A stretch of 64,000 nt of DNA from Nitzschia sp. pyKryTriq1 (taxonomy: Eukaryota; Bacillariophyta; Bacillariophyceae; Bacillariales; Bacillariaceae). The position numbers and the translations under genes were made by a program. Below the pieces are notes generated by a model. The model was not told the origin of the DNA, did not search any database, and saw nothing but the letters and a program-made list of their open reading frames with translations. This document shows, in pieces, positions 10,716 to 19,799 of the stretch (positions within the stretch are counted from its first letter, which is position 1; the number at the start of each line of letters is the position of its first letter). The stretch lies in assembly GCA_956465555.1 (NCBI GenBank), contig OY101115.1, positions 3,286,001-3,350,000 on the forward strand, given 5' to 3'.

Positions 10716-12284
10716 GGTAAAATTTAAAAAATCGCCAAAGATAAATAACTGATGCTTGTTGCTTCTTGTTCTTTACTATTTGTGTTCTCGGTTGCTGCTA
10801 GTTTCGAGTAACGGGGACTTCTTCCTTGGGGGTATCAAAGCCAAAAGTATTACCAGGCTTTCACCTCTCTATCTAGGCCAACGTACTGTCGTCAATCCAA
10901 AAGACGTTGGTTCAAATTTCGAATGTATTAGTCTCGTCTCTCGGTCGGTCGCCAAAGTCCAATAAAGTCGACAAAGTTCCCCGCGTCAAAATCGATACCG
11001 GTATGCATGTACCAGTTCAGTACTTGTAGCCACAGTAGCAGTACAGTATGTACCAGTACGAACTGTACACGTACCGGTACCAGGTATGATACTGTCGTTG
11101 CGCAGCGTGATGACTGGCAAGCTCGTTTTGCACGCCTCGCTCGCTCGGCATGATGAATGAATGATGAAGAATGCCGTTAGATGGGTTATGAGTTTACTCC
11201 TGGTCAAATCAGTCATTCGTCGTTCTTCAGCAATAACAAGTGGCAACTTGACCTCCTCTCTCTTACTGCTGTACTCTAGGTAGAGAGTCTACCATGGTTC
11301 AATATTTGTGATGAAATGCCGCGGAGGCAATGCATGAATTTTGATTGCCGCGCCACACAAGGCGTGAAACCGGGGTATGAACCCCACCCCGAATGCCACT
11401 AAAGCCAAAACTTGTAAAATTGACTGTAGTGAAAAGTTACTTCTTTTGAGTTACTACTTGATGGATGGGCTGAATAGGGACGTAAAGCTAACTTTTTGAA
11501 ATAGGTAGTTGGGGGGTGTTGGGTTACGGTCGAACCTCAAAACGGGGTACATACCCCGGTCTGGCCGGTTGCCGCGTGGAAGCGATAGTGCTGACGAGAA
11601 CTCGATTACTACCTGCTGGTAGTACAGTATTTGGATAAAGAGGAAGACGGCCATGGCAGCATGCATAAAGCAGCGAAAAACTGCACTGTCTAATATAGTT
11701 ACTACCTCGACGGTCGATTGCAATGAATGAGAAGTATAGTACGCCGGCACCAGCAGCGATTGATGGTGTACTGGTAGTGATGCATAGTACAGTGGTATTG
11801 CTGCTGCTGCTGATTCAAATGAACTATTCGGAGGACTAGAAGAAGCTTGTAAGGAAGACGAGGACGCTTTCTTCTTCTTTGTATACACATTCTAGCAGTA
11901 GCAGTAGTAATGTCAAGTATCTCTACTGTGCTAGTAGTATCAGGAATGAATCTATTAGCACTATAGTACAGTCCACATGATGATCTAATTCATGTGGTAC
12001 TTCGACGTGTTCTTCGAATGTTTAGGATAGAAATGCATGGGACGATACACAGTCATGGACTGCCGCGGCAGCAGCACTAGTCTGCACACGTTGAGGCAAG
12101 CTCATGACCCTTGATCAAGAAGCGGAAAGAAGGACTGACTTGTTCTTGTTTCTTCTTGTTGTTGTTGGCCCGGCGTTAAGAAAGCGGCGAGTCGCTAAAG
12201 ACGACGAGTCTAGAAGTAGCGGGAGGGGAGGAGCAGTCTTGGTTGGTTCACATCATCTCTAGTTTGTTGCATCATTGAAGTACT
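10716..12284. other. intergenic, mostly featureless apart from one repeat arm
   Basis: Contains TACCGGTA palindromes near 10997 and 11070, and the single arm at 11663-11730 related to the inverted repeat at 52 kb. A 144-codon minus frame at 11454-11888 is polyserine/tyrosine-like and shows no domain, so it is not called. Confidence 0.6.
11663..11730. repeat. solo arm related to the 52-kb inverted repeat
   Basis: This stretch matches the right arm at 52391-52460 over about 65 bp, with a shared core AAAGCAGCGAAAA, then TGCACTGTCTAAT, then GACGGTCGA. I saw no reverse-complement partner nearby, so it looks like a solo or decayed copy of a dispersed element. Confidence 0.75.
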
Positions 12285-12716
12285 CTAGACCTCAGCCTGC
12301 TGGGTCGGCCTCAAGGAAATTGGCCTCATCATCATCTGTTGGCGTCTCAGGTAGTGTTCCATGTATCCGTGGGCTCGTCTCCAATGAGATTCACCAACGT
12401 TTCCACGAAGGCGTTGGTCCACCGCATCCATCAAGGGTGAAAAGGCAGGATCACCGAGTCTGTTTCGACGAGTGCAGTCCGATATGATATCCATTGCCTT
12501 TTCACGGGTTTCGCTATCAGCAGATTGTTCCAGCGACATGAATAGAATCTTGACGAAAAGAAGGAACCGTTTCTTCTGGAGCAATGTTTCGCTCATCTGG
12601 CGGGACGAGGAGGAGAACGAATTGCATCTCTGGTCTCGTATCTCTGGGATCCGATGCAGTGCAACTCTAGAGTCGTCGGAGGGGTTGGCCTGTTCTCTTA
12701 CCGTGGCGATGTTCAT
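12285..12716 (-). CDS. small uncharacterised protein with helical core
   Basis: Not recognised. The open frame gives 143 aa, but a donor-like GTAAGAG directly follows the fifth codon and an acceptor CCGCCAG lies before ATGAGCGAAAC. A 105-bp in-frame intron (12597-12701) would leave about 108 aa. The core from residue 42 on (LLFVKILFMSLEQ, then a charged helix, then MDAVDQRLRGNVGESHW and HGYMEHYLRRQQMMM) is amphipathic and reads as a genuine helical protein. The N-terminal 35 residues that the intron would remove are low complexity, which supports splicing. No targeting signal or domain is seen. Confidence 0.65.
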   Translation of the reverse strand: MNIATVREQANPSDDSRVALHRIPEIRDQRCNSFSSSSRQMSETLLQKKRFLLFVKILFMSLEQSADSETREKAMDIISDCTRRNRLGDPAFSPLMDAVDQRLRGNVGESHWRRAHGYMEHYLRRQQMMMRPISLRPTQQAEV

Positions 12717-14554
12717 TGTAGTGACGGGTGAGGGGACGGAAAGTGTATGGTTGATGCGTAGTTACCAGCAGCAGGATCTGAAGTTATGGGAAAGAAGGAT
12801 GCGCACTTTTGGGTTTTTTGAAAAGAATTTCAATACGTTTGTCTTTCTTCTTACAAAAATGCAGTCCTCTCTATAGAGAGTAGTAGAACAGCTACCGTAG
12901 AGTAGAGTAGCTTGAGATACGGGGGAAAACTTGACACCAAACAGCGATAGTACGGTACCAGGTACGAGTACTCTACTAGAGAGAAGAGAAACTATGTATG
13001 GTTTCTCATTTTTTATTATTTTGTGTGTGAAGGAGTTCGGGTTGGGTACGTTTTAGCGGGAACGACATTCCGCGACGTTCCATCGAATGTCGCAGGAGTT
13101 CGGGTTCTTCTCGTTCTTTCCTTGTGCCTCGGGCAGCAACTTCATTTAAGGAATATATACCGGTATGATGTCGTAACGAGATGAAGAGAATAATAATTAA
13201 AGGATCGGAAGACCATGTTGTGTTTGAGCCGGTAATAAAATGTTTCGGCAGGGCGGCGGCGGGCTTGGCTACAGAGTAGTACCTACTAAAGTGCAGTACT
13301 GCTTGTACGTGCCGGTACAAGTATGTGTTCGGTGAAGGCAGAAACACGAACTCGTTACGAATACACCATAATACAGGCGGTTCCTGTCAGTGCGAAAAAA
13401 TGACCAAAATATTTGTAAAATAAGCCCCATGCAAAGTGCGTAAGAACTTGTTGCATGCAGTAATAATTGCTCGTGAGCCTGCTCGTGAGGACTCTGGACA
13501 CGCATGCCGGATTCGCACCCCCAACGAAAGACGGACAGACCAGAAGTCGACCAGAGCGCGCCAACCGACCGACGAGAGACGACCGATGACCTCCGTCCCC
13601 GACATTTTTTCCGCCTGTATCCATGCCCCCGATGACTACTTTCAACCCCCTTCCTGGCTAGCCCCCAACATTTCAACGATCAATGGCGCTACCTAGGCCA
13701 CAACCAGCAACACCACATTTCTTGGGATGTGGTATGGAAAAGCGTGCGGAGATCGTCCAGTGACATGGAATTGTCGGTAGGCGTCGGTTCCATATTTGTA
13801 CTGTGGAAGGCCAGTCCCTGATGTTGAGTCCCGTGTGAGCGGATGTTTGCATCTATAGCAAGCGCGAACGCAAGTTCTTAAGGTCACACAGATAGGTTGT
13901 ATGCAGCTTCCGCCACGGGCATGCTTTACTGGGTTGAATCCCGACTGTTTAAGGAATTCGCTTGTCGTGGCTTCCCGGAGGCATGTAGCACTAAAAAATT
14001 GTCCTCCGAATTTCCCGCCTGTTCCTACAGAAAGCTTGATTTCTTATCTATTCAGATCTGCATAAAACACCACTCTGTCTAACAATCTTTTTAGCCTTAC
14101 TACTACCAGGAGTCCGTTGAGGAGAGATGGCGATCGGCTTTTCGAGGGAGGGAAATCCAAGAAAAATCTGAAGTTTTTCTGGCGCATCAATGGCGCGCAC
14201 CCCTACTGTAGCGCACTTCGTTAACCCAAAGTCAAATTAGTCAAAAAAGCCCGAATCCCCTGTCCACTACTAGCCACAGCCTACGCTGTCGAACTCACGG
14301 GTTTCAACATACGTACCAGTACGAGTAAGGCACTGTAATCGTACTGTACCATACCGCAGCGGTAAGTGTAGAATGAACCCGATGAAGATCTATTGCGCCG
14401 AAATGCCGCATCAATACCTGTAAAATTCCAAATTCCAACCATATTCTGTTGCTGATGCTCACAACTCACAAGGACGAATCATCATCCTCAATGATGCTGT
14501 ATTCCCGACACTTGGCTATTGTACAAATTAACGTTATTCCTTATCAACGACATC
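12717..14554. other. intergenic, no gene seen
   Basis: GTAC-rich, with a TACCGGTA at 13159, CTCTAC-type motifs near 12880-12910, and an E2F-like TTTCCCGCC at 14011-14019, about 540 bp before cyclin H. Minus frames at 13269-13676 and neighbours overlap one another in several frames and show no domain. A short segment near 13925 resembles a tRNA B box but has no fold. Confidence 0.6.
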
Positions 14555-15730
14555 ATGTGCGAGCCCAAAGAATCTAGTCAGTTGACGGCGTGGATGTTTT
14601 CGCCGGAGCTCTTGGACTCCTGTCGAGCTCGAGCCAATCGAGTGGCACGGGTAACTCTGTTGAAACTGCAGGAAAATGCCGCCTCGTCGGAGATGGCGTC
14701 CAACACTTCGGAAGATCCCGGCTCTTCTTCCAAGAGCTCCAACCCACCAGTGGAAAAGTTCGCACGAGATTATGTTGCAAAGCAAGATCAATATCGAGAC
14801 GAGGAAGAAGGTCCCTGGGAGACTTCCGATGGTAATCCTTTTCTGAATCCCGAGGAAGAGGAGCTGCTTGTTAGCTTTTATGCTTCGAAGCTTCCGAGTC
14901 TGATAGGGCCCATGGCACAGGTACCGAGACTTCGACGGGAATCTAAAGTTCCTGCTACTGCCGCCATGCTATTACGTCGATTCTACATGAGCAATTCGGT
15001 CATGGCACACGATCCAAAAATTATCATGGTGGCAGCGGCCTTTTTGGCGGCAAAAGTGGAGGATGCCATGACAGACGTGCGATACTTGGAAGAGGGGACG
15101 AATATTATGAATGCTCCAGTAACTTCCGCTGAAATTATTCCAGCCGAAATCAATCTGCTCTCCGGGGTCAATTTCGAATTGTTCTGTTTCCATCCCTACA
15201 AAGCAGTCTTGAGTATAACGGAAGACATGAGGACGTATCTGAAGTCCGAAAAAGGTAGATTGCTGGTGAGTTTTCCCAACGGAAACAATCGACCAATTAT
15301 TGGCCAAGATCTAAAGCCCATGCACGACGCGGCCCAGTCCATCGTCAATGATGTGATTGTATCCGACATGCCTGTGTTGTTCCCACCGGGTCAAGTGGGA
15401 CTGGCCGCGCTCATGGTGGCCAATGAGGAGGAACAAGGAAAGGAAGACGTTCCTTTGATCGATATGCTTGGTTACCTTTCGCAGCGCTTCGAAGATGCCG
15501 ATGTACAAGGGATGACGAAAAAACTTGGAGAGATTTGTACCATGCTACGCGAACTCAAGGAAGGAAAACACGGCTGTGCGAACCATAACATCGACATGCA
15601 TACTCTAAAGGGTATTCATAAAAAGCTAAAGAAATGCCGACTTTGGGGAGCTAAAGAGAAAAAGAAAAAGCGCAAAGCAAAAGATGGCGAAGAGGAGGGT
15701 CCCAATCCCAAAAAGGCTAGAACATCATAA
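14555..15730 (+). CDS. cyclin H (CDK-activating kinase / TFIIH subunit)
   Basis: Product is 391 aa from the ATG at 14555; the frame runs upstream but with no earlier ATG. The N-terminus SSQLTAWMFSPELLDSCRA with RANRVARV matches the cyclin H N-terminal helix (W-x-F, then the RxxAN pattern). A cyclin-box fold follows at about 100-330 with KVPATAAMLLRRFYMSNSV and AAAFLAAKVEDAM, the conserved LAxKxE-type helix, then NFELFCFHPYKAVL. Known: cyclin H with CDK7 and MAT1 phosphorylates cell-cycle CDKs and the RNA polymerase II tail. The C-terminal 30 residues are a lysine-rich basic tail (KEKKKKRKAKDGEEEG) that looks like a nuclear localisation signal. One exon, no defect seen. Confidence 0.88.
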   Translation: MCEPKESSQLTAWMFSPELLDSCRARANRVARVTLLKLQENAASSEMASNTSEDPGSSSKSSNPPVEKFARDYVAKQDQYRDEEEGPWETSDGNPFLNPEEEELLVSFYASKLPSLIGPMAQVPRLRRESKVPATAAMLLRRFYMSNSVMAHDPKIIMVAAAFLAAKVEDAMTDVRYLEEGTNIMNAPVTSAEIIPAEINLLSGVNFELFCFHPYKAVLSITEDMRTYLKSEKGRLLVSFPNGNNRPIIGQDLKPMHDAAQSIVNDVIVSDMPVLFPPGQVGLAALMVANEEEQGKEDVPLIDMLGYLSQRFEDADVQGMTKKLGEICTMLRELKEGKHGCANHNIDMHTLKGIHKKLKKCRLWGAKEKKKKRKAKDGEEEGPNPKKARTS

Positions 15731-16091
15731 GCGCACTGGTAGCAGAATTTCCGTGACTGCCGTGCTTACGCAGTTCTGTCTAATACGCAGTAGAGACTCA
15801 TCCATCTCCCTACTACTCTACAAGGACTATTAGTTTGTTGCTCTTTCAATGGTTCTGTTGTTGTTTTCTGCTCAGCGGAATGAATCACTACCGGTACTGG
15901 TACCATTCTGCGCTGTGTAAACCGATTTACTGTATGTAGACACTAACATTTAGTCATATTAGTCGTACAACACAGAAAACCCGAACCCCGAACCCCGAGA
16001 CCCGATCTCGATCCTTCGCATCCTTCAATCCTGATCCTCGCCACCAGCAGCATCTTCACTGTCATGCTATGTCATTTATCACAAACGCTAC
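15731..16091. other. short intergenic region
   Basis: Separates cyclin H from the fumarate reductase gene, both on +. A TACCGGTACTGGTACC palindromic stretch lies near 15890, about 200 bp before the next start. A short direct repeat AACCCCG occurs near 15985. No gene is seen. Confidence 0.6.
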
Positions 16092-17723
16092 ATGGCTCAA
16101 CCTCAATTCAATATAGTCCGCTCTCTTATTCGAAGAATATTCCTTATCAGCGTGTTGCTGCCACCACTCCTGGCTCAAAAAGTTCCATCCATACTCGATA
16201 AACATCCATCAATTTTCCGAAGAGCGACAAAAATGACGGCAGTCCTCGAAAACCCCGATGCAATTATTTGTGGCAGCGGTCTAGCTGGCTTGACAACGGC
16301 CTTGCACATTTTGGATCGAGGTGGCAAAGTCGTTTTACTCGAGAAAGAACCGAAAGTAGGTGGGAATTCCATGAAAGCCTCTTCCGGTATTAATGCTTGC
16401 GTCAGGGAGGGCGGAGAAGAAGAAGTGTCTCAGAAGGAAACGGATCTTTTTGTCCAAGATACGATCCAATCTGCTGGCCAAAACGCGAACCCACTACTGA
16501 TTGAAAAGTTGGTTCACAATTCCGCAGATGCCTTGCAATGGTTGAAGGATCGAGCGGGTGTTGACTTGTCCCAAAATCGTACACAACTTGGCGGTCATAG
16601 CAGTGCCAGAACCCATCGACCCGCCAAGGGTGCCGTAGGATTTACGGTCATGAGCGCCATGCAAAACGCCTTGAAACCCTTTAAAGAGACGGATCATTTA
16701 GAGATACTTGTCTCAACCCGTATGACAGAGATCATTCGAAAGGATGGACGAGTCTCAGGAGTCAACTGTATCACTACCACCCAGGATGGAATCGAGGAAT
16801 CCAAAACTATCGAAGCACCTAATGTCATTTTGGCAACCGGTGGCTTTGCTGCAGACCGTGCCACTGATTCGCTACTAGCAGCGCATTGTCCCGAGTACTT
16901 GCAGATGCCAGCAACGTTTGGAGACTTTTCGACCGGCGATGGAATCAAATTCGCCACTGCACTGGGAGCCGGTACTTGTCTTTTGGACAAGGTGCAGGTG
17001 CATCCCACCGGATTCGTAGACCCCGCAAATCCTGCAAGTAGGAGCAAATTCTTATGTGCCGAGTTGATGAGGGGCCTTGGTGGAATCTTGCTGAATTCTC
17101 AAGGTGAACGATTCTGCAATGAACTTGGAAATCGCTCCTATGTGACAGATCAAATGTTGCAGCACGAACCTCATTACGCCGCGACCCGTAAATGGGACTC
17201 GTCTCTACTGATCCCTACGTTTACACTCGTATTGTCAGCCGAGGCCGCCAAGGAGGGTGGAGAGCACATTGGATTCTATTCCTGGAAGAAATTGATGCAG
17301 CCTTACAAAGGAATTGACGAGCTTGCGAAGTATATCGGCGTGCCCATCGAAACGTTGAAAGCGTCCATTAAGAAGTATCGCATACAAGCCTCGGAAGGAT
17401 CTGATCCGTATGGAAAGACCTTGTTTCCAAATGCTTTTTCTGAACATTTAGACGAAGAAGAATTCTATGCTGGAAAAGTGGTCCCTGTGCTGCATTATTG
17501 CATGGGTGGGCTCACTACAGACCACGAAGGAAATGTACTGGACGAAAAGAACGAGATAATAACGGGCTTGTACGCAGCTGGAGAAGTGGTTGGTGGTGTA
17601 CACGGTGACAACCGCCTTGCTGGAAACTCATTGCTTGAATGCCTAGTCTTTGGATCTATTATTGGAAAGAAGATGCCGCTCGCAAGCGACGTCGTCCGTC
17701 GTCACCTCCTCACCCAACCTTGA
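16092..17723 (+). CDS. soluble-type fumarate reductase (Osm1/FRDS-like flavoprotein)
   Basis: Product is 543 aa. FAD-dependent reduction of fumarate to succinate, used to reoxidise FADH2/NADH without the respiratory chain. FAD binding: GSGLAGLTTALHILDRGG from about residue 60, then the acidic strand end LLEKE and GGNSMKASSGIN. The substrate region has HPTGF (about 304), the catalytic-arginine context MRGLGGILLN, FCNELGNRSYVTDQM and YCMGGL. The C-terminal FAD segment is GLYAAGEVVGGVHGDNRLAG with NSLLECLVFG. Both length and motif order fit yeast Osm1/Frd1. An N-terminal 45-residue extension holds a hydrophobic stretch (FLISVLLPPLLA), so it may be secretory, ER-anchored or organellar. If translation instead began at MTAVLENPD (residue 48) the enzyme would be cytosolic. 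One exon. Confidence 0.93.
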   Translation: MAQPQFNIVRSLIRRIFLISVLLPPLLAQKVPSILDKHPSIFRRATKMTAVLENPDAIICGSGLAGLTTALHILDRGGKVVLLEKEPKVGGNSMKASSGINACVREGGEEEVSQKETDLFVQDTIQSAGQNANPLLIEKLVHNSADALQWLKDRAGVDLSQNRTQLGGHSSARTHRPAKGAVGFTVMSAMQNALKPFKETDHLEILVSTRMTEIIRKDGRVSGVNCITTTQDGIEESKTIEAPNVILATGGFAADRATDSLLAAHCPEYLQMPATFGDFSTGDGIKFATALGAGTCLLDKVQVHPTGFVDPANPASRSKFLCAELMRGLGGILLNSQGERFCNELGNRSYVTDQMLQHEPHYAATRKWDSSLLIPTFTLVLSAEAAKEGGEHIGFYSWKKLMQPYKGIDELAKYIGVPIETLKASIKKYRIQASEGSDPYGKTLFPNAFSEHLDEEEFYAGKVVPVLHYCMGGLTTDHEGNVLDEKNEIITGLYAAGEVVGGVHGDNRLAGNSLLECLVFGSIIGKKMPLASDVVRRHLLTQP

Positions 17724-18292
17724 AGAATGGTACTGCATGCTGCAAGCGATGTAGGAACAATAGTCGTAGACCATATAAACTAATTGATTATTCGATGTTT
17801 TTCCTGAATGTCTTGTTGAGAGGATACAATTATTTTAATAGTCGTCATTTTGTGAGTGAGACATCAAAGTAGACGATGACTTCTACTAGTACCGTATTGG
17901 CGGACAGCAGAGCAGCGTAGGAAAATCTACTATGCACGAGGAGTAACAGATAGAGTGTATTGTACTGTAAGTAAAAGGTGAAAAGACCATAAATGAGTCT
18001 GTACGTCGTATGTCTACGTACACCGTCGGTCGTCGTCCGTCGGATAACGGATCTTCCGACTATTCCGAAGAACAAAAACGAGAAGCCATCACTTTTTATT
18101 CGAGCTCGATGTACAGTAGACTAAGGGGGGTACCGGTATAATAATACCGGTACCGGTATGTTTAGAGATGAATGGATGAGGATTGAAAATTCATCACTCT
18201 TGGAATATCACACATCACTTCGTTGTTCTACTCAAAGTATAGCGCACAGCATACAAATCCAGTCAGACGCCAACATAAGGGCTCTTGCAACA
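17724..18292. other. intergenic, promoter side of the GER-repeat gene
   Basis: Holds back-to-back TACCGGTA palindromes at about 18131-18160, roughly 135 bp before the chosen start of the next gene. The reading frame of the next gene is open across 18158-18292, but that stretch does not look coding. Confidence 0.55.
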
Positions 18293-19651
18293 ATGAAAAC
18301 GTTTCAGCTTCTTCAAGCGGTCGCCTTGTCGTTTATCTCCACGTTTTCTATCGTCTCGGGGGCGCAAGGTTCTTTTTCGCCCCAATCGAACCTCCAAGCG
18401 CTATCAAGGTCTTGCGTAGGTCATTGCCCAGCCTTCCTCTTTCAAAATAGGTCCAGCTCCAGGTCTTTTTCCAGTGCCATCCAACAAGGGAAGTCACAAA
18501 ACAGTGATGCACCACTTGATCCTCGCCATGAAGGGCAAAAATCGTCAACCTTTCCTCGACGCAAAGAGTCTTCGGACGCCCCGTGGACACATCATCGTCA
18601 ATCACCGAATAAGAATCATGGTCATGGAGATGCTCATGGAAAATACCACAGAGCCGTCCACCAAGCGGAGCACCGTGCCAAGGAAAAGGCTGCGTTCGGA
18701 ATCGCCGAGCATGTTACGGAGCAGGTGTCCAAGGTAGCTGAGAAAGGACTGGCCAAGCATTTTGGCGAGCTGGTCGTGAAAGAGACTGGAGAACGAATGG
18801 TGGAACGTGCAGCTCAACGAACGGGAGGTGAAATGATAGGGAAGCTGGGCGAGCGTGTTAGCGAGCGAGCAGGAGAAAGAGCAGGAGAAAGGCTGGTGGA
18901 ACGAACAGGAGAAAGGATAGCAGAGATGACTGGAGAAAGGATAGCAGAACGAACAGCCAAGAGGAAGAGCCAGGAAGCCATGAAAAAAGTGGGTGAGCAC
19001 TTTGCCGATCGAGCGTTGGAAGAAGCCGGGGGCAAATTGTTTCGACGATCAATGAATAAAGCTGGAACGGAAGTAGTTGAGAAAATTGGAGAGCGGGTGG
19101 CGGAACGAGGTACTGAACGAGCTTTGGAACATGTCGGTGGTGAGACAGCTGCCAGAGTTCTAGACCGTTCCAGTGAGCGTCTAGGAGAGCGGTTCTTCGG
19201 CCATACCGGTAGAGGGAAGAGAGGTCTAGAAAGAACAATAGAGGTGTCTGGGGAGAAATTTGCTGTTCGAGTGGCAGAGAATGGTGCAGAACGGCTGGTA
19301 GGGCGCCTTACCAAAGGCCTGATGATTGCTCTTCCAGCCATCGGCGGTTTGTTTGCACTTTACCTCTTTACGACAGACGTCGAGCGTATCAAAGAAGAAT
19401 GGCCTCACCGCATCAAGCCATCTCTGGTGATGTTTGCTGGTGCCACTGTGGCAGACCTAGCAGATATGTTCCTTCACTTCTTTCTCTTCGCCGGGCTGCT
19501 GGCTCACTGGAGTCACCACAAGCTGGTAGTGGTTGAAAAGCTGAGCCTTACTTGTGCTGTTATTTCTACCGTATGCGCGGTGGTTGGTGAGATTGTAAGC
19601 TTCAACGTCCGGAAACGGAGGGGTGTGTCAAGTAGTGCGGCCAAAGACTGA
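18293..19651 (+). CDS. GER-repeat protein with signal peptide and C-terminal membrane spans
   Basis: Not recognised as a known family. I chose the ATG at 18293 because MKTFQLLQAVALSFISTF with SIVSGAQG forms a good signal peptide; the in-frame ATG at 18158 precedes unlikely sequence. The product is then 452 aa. Residues 30-110 are S/H-rich and disordered. Residues 115-350 are a degenerate repeat of the form GERxxERxG (GERMVER, GERVSER, GERLVER, GERIAE, GERIAERT and so on), predicted as a long charged amphipathic helix. Three hydrophobic spans follow (LMIALPAIGGLFALYLF; MFLHFFLFAGLLA; LTCAVISTVCAVVGEIV), then a basic tail. At DNA level a 24-bp unit near 18905-18955 is nearly identical in two adjacent copies, pointing to recent repeat growth. 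Probably secretory or organelle membrane; role unknown. Confidence 0.8.
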   Translation: MKTFQLLQAVALSFISTFSIVSGAQGSFSPQSNLQALSRSCVGHCPAFLFQNRSSSRSFSSAIQQGKSQNSDAPLDPRHEGQKSSTFPRRKESSDAPWTHHRQSPNKNHGHGDAHGKYHRAVHQAEHRAKEKAAFGIAEHVTEQVSKVAEKGLAKHFGELVVKETGERMVERAAQRTGGEMIGKLGERVSERAGERAGERLVERTGERIAEMTGERIAERTAKRKSQEAMKKVGEHFADRALEEAGGKLFRRSMNKAGTEVVEKIGERVAERGTERALEHVGGETAARVLDRSSERLGERFFGHTGRGKRGLERTIEVSGEKFAVRVAENGAERLVGRLTKGLMIALPAIGGLFALYLFTTDVERIKEEWPHRIKPSLVMFAGATVADLADMFLHFFLFAGLLAHWSHHKLVVVEKLSLTCAVISTVCAVVGEIVSFNVRKRRGVSSSAAKD

Positions 19652-19799
19652 CTTGAAAGGTAGATTGTAAAAAGTATATCAGGGGCATTGGTTGCTTGTT
19701 AATTTTGCATGGTTCTAGCTAGCCAGCCTTTATCAGCATTCTCTCCTGCATTAGACATTGATAGTATTCTACCGGACGCCAAATTTCATAGTAGCCTCT

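Noticed and set aside
11454-11888. 144-codon minus-strand frame
   Set aside because: Low-complexity start and no domain; overlaps the solo repeat arm.
13269-13676. 135-codon minus-strand frame and overlapping frames
   Set aside because: Several frames open at once over the same bases, no domain, Cys/Ser/Arg-rich composition typical of noncoding sequence.
13915-13945. GGGTTGAATCCCGAC resembling a tRNA T arm
   Set aside because: One base short of a B box and no cloverleaf could be drawn from flanking sequence.
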